Assembly (NCBI GenBank): GCA_916610825.1
Contig: OU744449.1
Coordinates: 21,651,793-21,715,792 of the forward strand
Source: Haliclystus octoradiatus
Taxonomy: Eukaryota > Cnidaria > Staurozoa > Stauromedusae > Haliclystidae
DNA length: 64,000 nucleotides
Reading direction: 5' to 3'
The position numbers were made by a program, and so were the translations under genes. Below, one piece after another: positions 61,968-64,000 of this stretch (its first letter is position 1; every line of letters begins with the position of its first letter). The notes beneath the pieces were generated by a model that saw nothing but the letters and a program-made list of their open reading frames with translations, did no database searches and was not told the DNA's origin.

Positions 61968-63098
61968 TTATATTGTTGCTTGTGATAATACAGATCGAGC
62001 TAATGTACTGCCCGATGTTGATATCGGCTTATTATAAAATTTAGCGAAGGTTTTTGAGTTAGTCCATCCTGCACTATTCAATATCTCCCCTATTGGGGTT
62101 CCTCCTTTAGAGGCTGCTGACGTAGCAGCAGAACGCGTGCTATGCGCTTTAAAAATAGATGTATCTATGCCAGATAATTGTAAACAATTTTTGATCCATC
62201 TAGCAATTGTATCACATGTTACCGGTTTATACGGTTTGATTAAACTAATCAATAACTGTTTGTGGTTGCCTCGCAGTTTTTCAGTAATTAATAGATACTG
62301 CTTTAGGCACATCATAACATCTAGCGCTGGATTATCATGATAGGCTTTAAATTCAATCGTACCTACATGATGCAAAGGCCGCGATGTCTTCAGTAAAGAA
62401 GATATCGTAAAAATGCATTGATTGTTATCTATAGACATTTCATTAATACACAAGGCCTGCAAAGTTTGACAGCGCTGACCAGATAGTAATGCCATCAACA
62501 TAACAGTCTTCATAGTCAATTGCTGATGAGTTAATAGCTCAACTGATGGAATACCAGCAAGATAGTTCAGCACTAAACTTACATCCCAAATATGAGTGTA
62601 TCTAGGTAGAGTAGGTCTGATGTTAAATACTCCTTTCATAAACCTAGTTACCATTGGATGGGAACCAAATGATCCCAATTGATTAGGTAAAATAATAATC
62701 AATGATAATGTACTACGGGCAGTGTTAATGGCACTATAGCCTAACCCCGAATCAAATAACTCAGCCAAAAAGTTTATACCATGTTCCAGAGCAATGTCAT
62801 TGGATTTAATAGCATTTTGTTCACAATATTTTCGCCATTTAGGCAAAGTAGTAGCGTATTGTCTCTTAGTAGATGACTTCCAGGAAGATTTCAATACTTT
62901 GGTTGCCACTTCAGAGAACCGATTGTATGTGTTCCCCTCCCCGACACAGAGCAAAGTAACAAGACTAGCTTCTTGCTCAGCGGGTGCCGCTCCAGTGGTT
63001 TTTGGGGTAACTGCAGAGTCTGCTCCCCCGTTGGTAAACTCACTGGGCACTTCTCCAACATCTGCAACAGCTTCGGCCACCACGGCTGAGTCGGCCAT
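61968..63098 (-). CDS. DIRS tyrosine recombinase
   Basis: 376 codons, uninterrupted, starting at ATG 63098. Residues 63-150 form the SAM-like/core-binding part (SSWKSSTKRQYATTLPKWRK); the catalytic part has R209 (LLSGQRCQTLQA), K237, H319-S-T-R322, W345 and nucleophile Y355 (FAKFYNK). All catalytic residues of the R-K-H-R-H/W-Y set are present, so the frame looks intact. It overlaps the end of the RNase H frame by about 200 bases in a different frame, as is usual in DIRS elements. Confidence 0.92.
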   Translation of the reverse strand: MADSAVVAEAVADVGEVPSEFTNGGADSAVTPKTTGAAPAEQEASLVTLLCVGEGNTYNRFSEVATKVLKSSWKSSTKRQYATTLPKWRKYCEQNAIKSNDIALEHGINFLAELFDSGLGYSAINTARSTLSLIIILPNQLGSFGSHPMVTRFMKGVFNIRPTLPRYTHIWDVSLVLNYLAGIPSVELLTHQQLTMKTVMLMALLSGQRCQTLQALCINEMSIDNNQCIFTISSLLKTSRPLHHVGTIEFKAYHDNPALDVMMCLKQYLLITEKLRGNHKQLLISLIKPYKPVTCDTIARWIKNCLQLSGIDTSIFKAHSTRSAATSAASKGGTPIGEILNSAGWTNSKTFAKFYNKPISTSGSTLARSVLSQATI

Positions 63099-64000
63099 TG
63101 TGGTACTACAAGTAGGCCTGCTGCGCGGTCGGTTGAAATCTTCTGTAATACTTTTGTTATAATGCTAAATGGAGGAAACGCATAAAAGTTCAATTCACTC
63201 CAATTTAAATGAAATGCATTAACAGCCCAGGCATCTGGGTCAGGCCTGTATGAGACATAGCAATCTAATTGTTTGTTCAACCTTGATGCAAATAAATCAA
63301 TTTCCGGTTGAACCTCAATATCCTTAACAGCTTTGCTGAACATTAAAGGATCAAGTCGCCATTCAGATGATACGTGTTTTTGGCGAGACTCTGCATCAGC
63401 AGTAACATTAAGCACTCCGGGAATACGTGCAACTGTGATCCAAATATCCCGAGCAATACACCATTGCCATATATTTCTAGCTAAAGTGTCAAGTTTAATA
63501 GAATGACAAGTTCCCATGTGATTAATTACTGATTCCGCAGTAGTATTGTCTACTAAGACTTTAACATGTAAACCTCTAACAGTAGTTTCAAAAGCACGTA
63601 ATGATAGCCAAACCGCAAACGTTTCCAAATAGTTTATATGCTCCTTAGCCTCGTCTGATGACCAATGGCCACCAGTAGAGTCAGTAGATGTGCTATTAAT
63701 TGAACAACCCCAGCCTGTGTTCGAGGCATCAGTTGTCATATTTATATTAGGAGAGGGGTATGATATAGGCTTATAAGATGTAGTTATTGAAGTGGCCCAC
63801 CAATCGAGCTCACCTAAAGCCCCATCTGATAAAGTCATATTCCCTTCATAGTTGCCATGGCAACGTTTCAATGCATTGGCTTTGTCTGCTTCTAAACGAC
63901 GGTAATACAAAGGGCCCCATCTAGCACCAGGGAATGTAGAAACTAGTTGACCAATCACCTTGGCAACATCCCTCACTGTTGGTTTATGCGATTTAGATAA
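62891..64000 (-). CDS. DIRS reverse transcriptase C-terminal end, RNase H and downstream domain, partial
   Basis: The frame is open to the window edge (the first GTG at 63976 is not a start). Counted from 63976: a short RT tail (FPGARWGPLYYRRLE), RNase H with D83 (NMTTDASNTGWG), E118 (NYLETFAVWLSL), D143 (VLVDNTTAESV) and D194 (TADAESRQ), then a region with EIDLFASRLNKQL, PDPDAWAVNAF and PQWPTQPWWPKLL that is constant in DIRS polyproteins downstream of RNase H. Ends at a stop at 62891. All four RNase H acids are present. The catalytic RT core lies outside the window. Confidence 0.9.
   Translation of the reverse strand, partial: LSKSHKPTVRDVAKVIGQLVSTFPGARWGPLYYRRLEADKANALKRCHGNYEGNMTLSDGALGELDWWATSITTSYKPISYPSPNINMTTDASNTGWGCSINSTSTDSTGGHWSSDEAKEHINYLETFAVWLSLRAFETTVRGLHVKVLVDNTTAESVINHMGTCHSIKLDTLARNIWQWCIARDIWITVARIPGVLNVTADAESRQKHVSSEWRLDPLMFSKAVKDIEVQPEIDLFASRLNKQLDCYVSYRPDPDAWAVNAFHLNWSELNFYAFPPFSIITKVLQKISTDRAAGLLVVPQWPTQPWWPKLLQMLEKCPVSLPTGEQTLQLPQKPLERHPLSKKLVLLLCSVSGRGTHTIGSLKWQPKY

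Larger units (their letters stand above)
61567..64000 (-). mobile_element. DIRS-type tyrosine-recombinase retrotransposon, 3' half
   Basis: Contains a tyrosine recombinase frame, an overlapping RT/RNase H frame that runs off the right edge, and at its 3' end a pair of 80-base inverted repeats (61567-61646 and 61765-61844, no mismatch seen). The word ctaaggagtcagcacaatgagat is also repeated directly at 61637 and 61874. DIRS elements lack LTRs and an integrase; they integrate a circular DNA by recombinase and keep inverted terminal repeats. The left limit at 61567 is set by the repeat arm; the 5' part is outside the window. Confidence 0.88.

Overview
This is a stretch of AT-rich metazoan nuclear DNA: spliced genes with GT-AG introns, long (ATT)n/(AAT)n microsatellites, a 200-N assembly gap and many transposable elements. 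The gene set (MRPS24, LENG8, a fibrinogen-domain lectin-like gene, an IFI6/IFI27-like gene) and the compact untranslated regions fit an invertebrate, possibly a tunicate or another invertebrate deuterostome. The species cannot be fixed from the sequence alone.

Layout. 1-134 (-): an exon of an IFI6/IFI27-like gene that runs off the left edge. 0.4-10.5 kb: gene-poor sequence with MITEs, a 207-bp satellite, a LINE reverse transcriptase fragment and an unassigned exon-like cassette at 5.94-6.56 kb. 11.19-14.67 kb: an apparently full-length but decayed non-LTR retroelement, flanked by a 10-bp duplication, that combines a chromodomain, a SAP domain, a reverse transcriptase and a C-terminal zinc-knuckle/restriction-like endonuclease. 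16.0-19.8 kb (-): a complete two-exon MRPS24 gene (146 aa) whose 3.3-kb intron is filled with repeats. 20-24.5 kb: a hAT-type element, a CR1-like LINE tail and small MITEs. 24.56-50.22 kb (+): a complete 14-coding-exon LENG8 (SAC3/GANP family) gene, reconstructed exon by exon to 834 codons plus stop. Its 10.5-kb first intron carries two Penelope-like elements, a nested DNA transposon, two hAT-type elements and a SINE; later introns hold foldback elements and MITEs. 52.3 kb (+): first exon of an EF-hand, Rab11-FIP3/4-like gene, next to the assembly gap. 53-58.9 kb: local duplications and Penelope relics. 58.9-60.5 kb (-): last two exons of a fibrinogen-related-domain gene. 61.57-64.0 kb (-): the 3' half of a DIRS-type tyrosine-recombinase retrotransposon that runs off the right edge.

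The most notable structures are (i) the chromodomain-SAP-RT-endonuclease retroelement, (ii) hammerhead ribozyme motifs at the inverted ends of a young Penelope-like element, plus two further copies in Penelope relics elsewhere in the window, (iii) a Penelope element into which a DNA transposon has jumped, with the empty site preserved in the element's own inverted arm, and (iv) an unnamed repeat family with a recurring hairpin motif. The host genes are unrelated housekeeping, RNA-processing and immune-type genes; nothing suggests they work as an operon-like unit.
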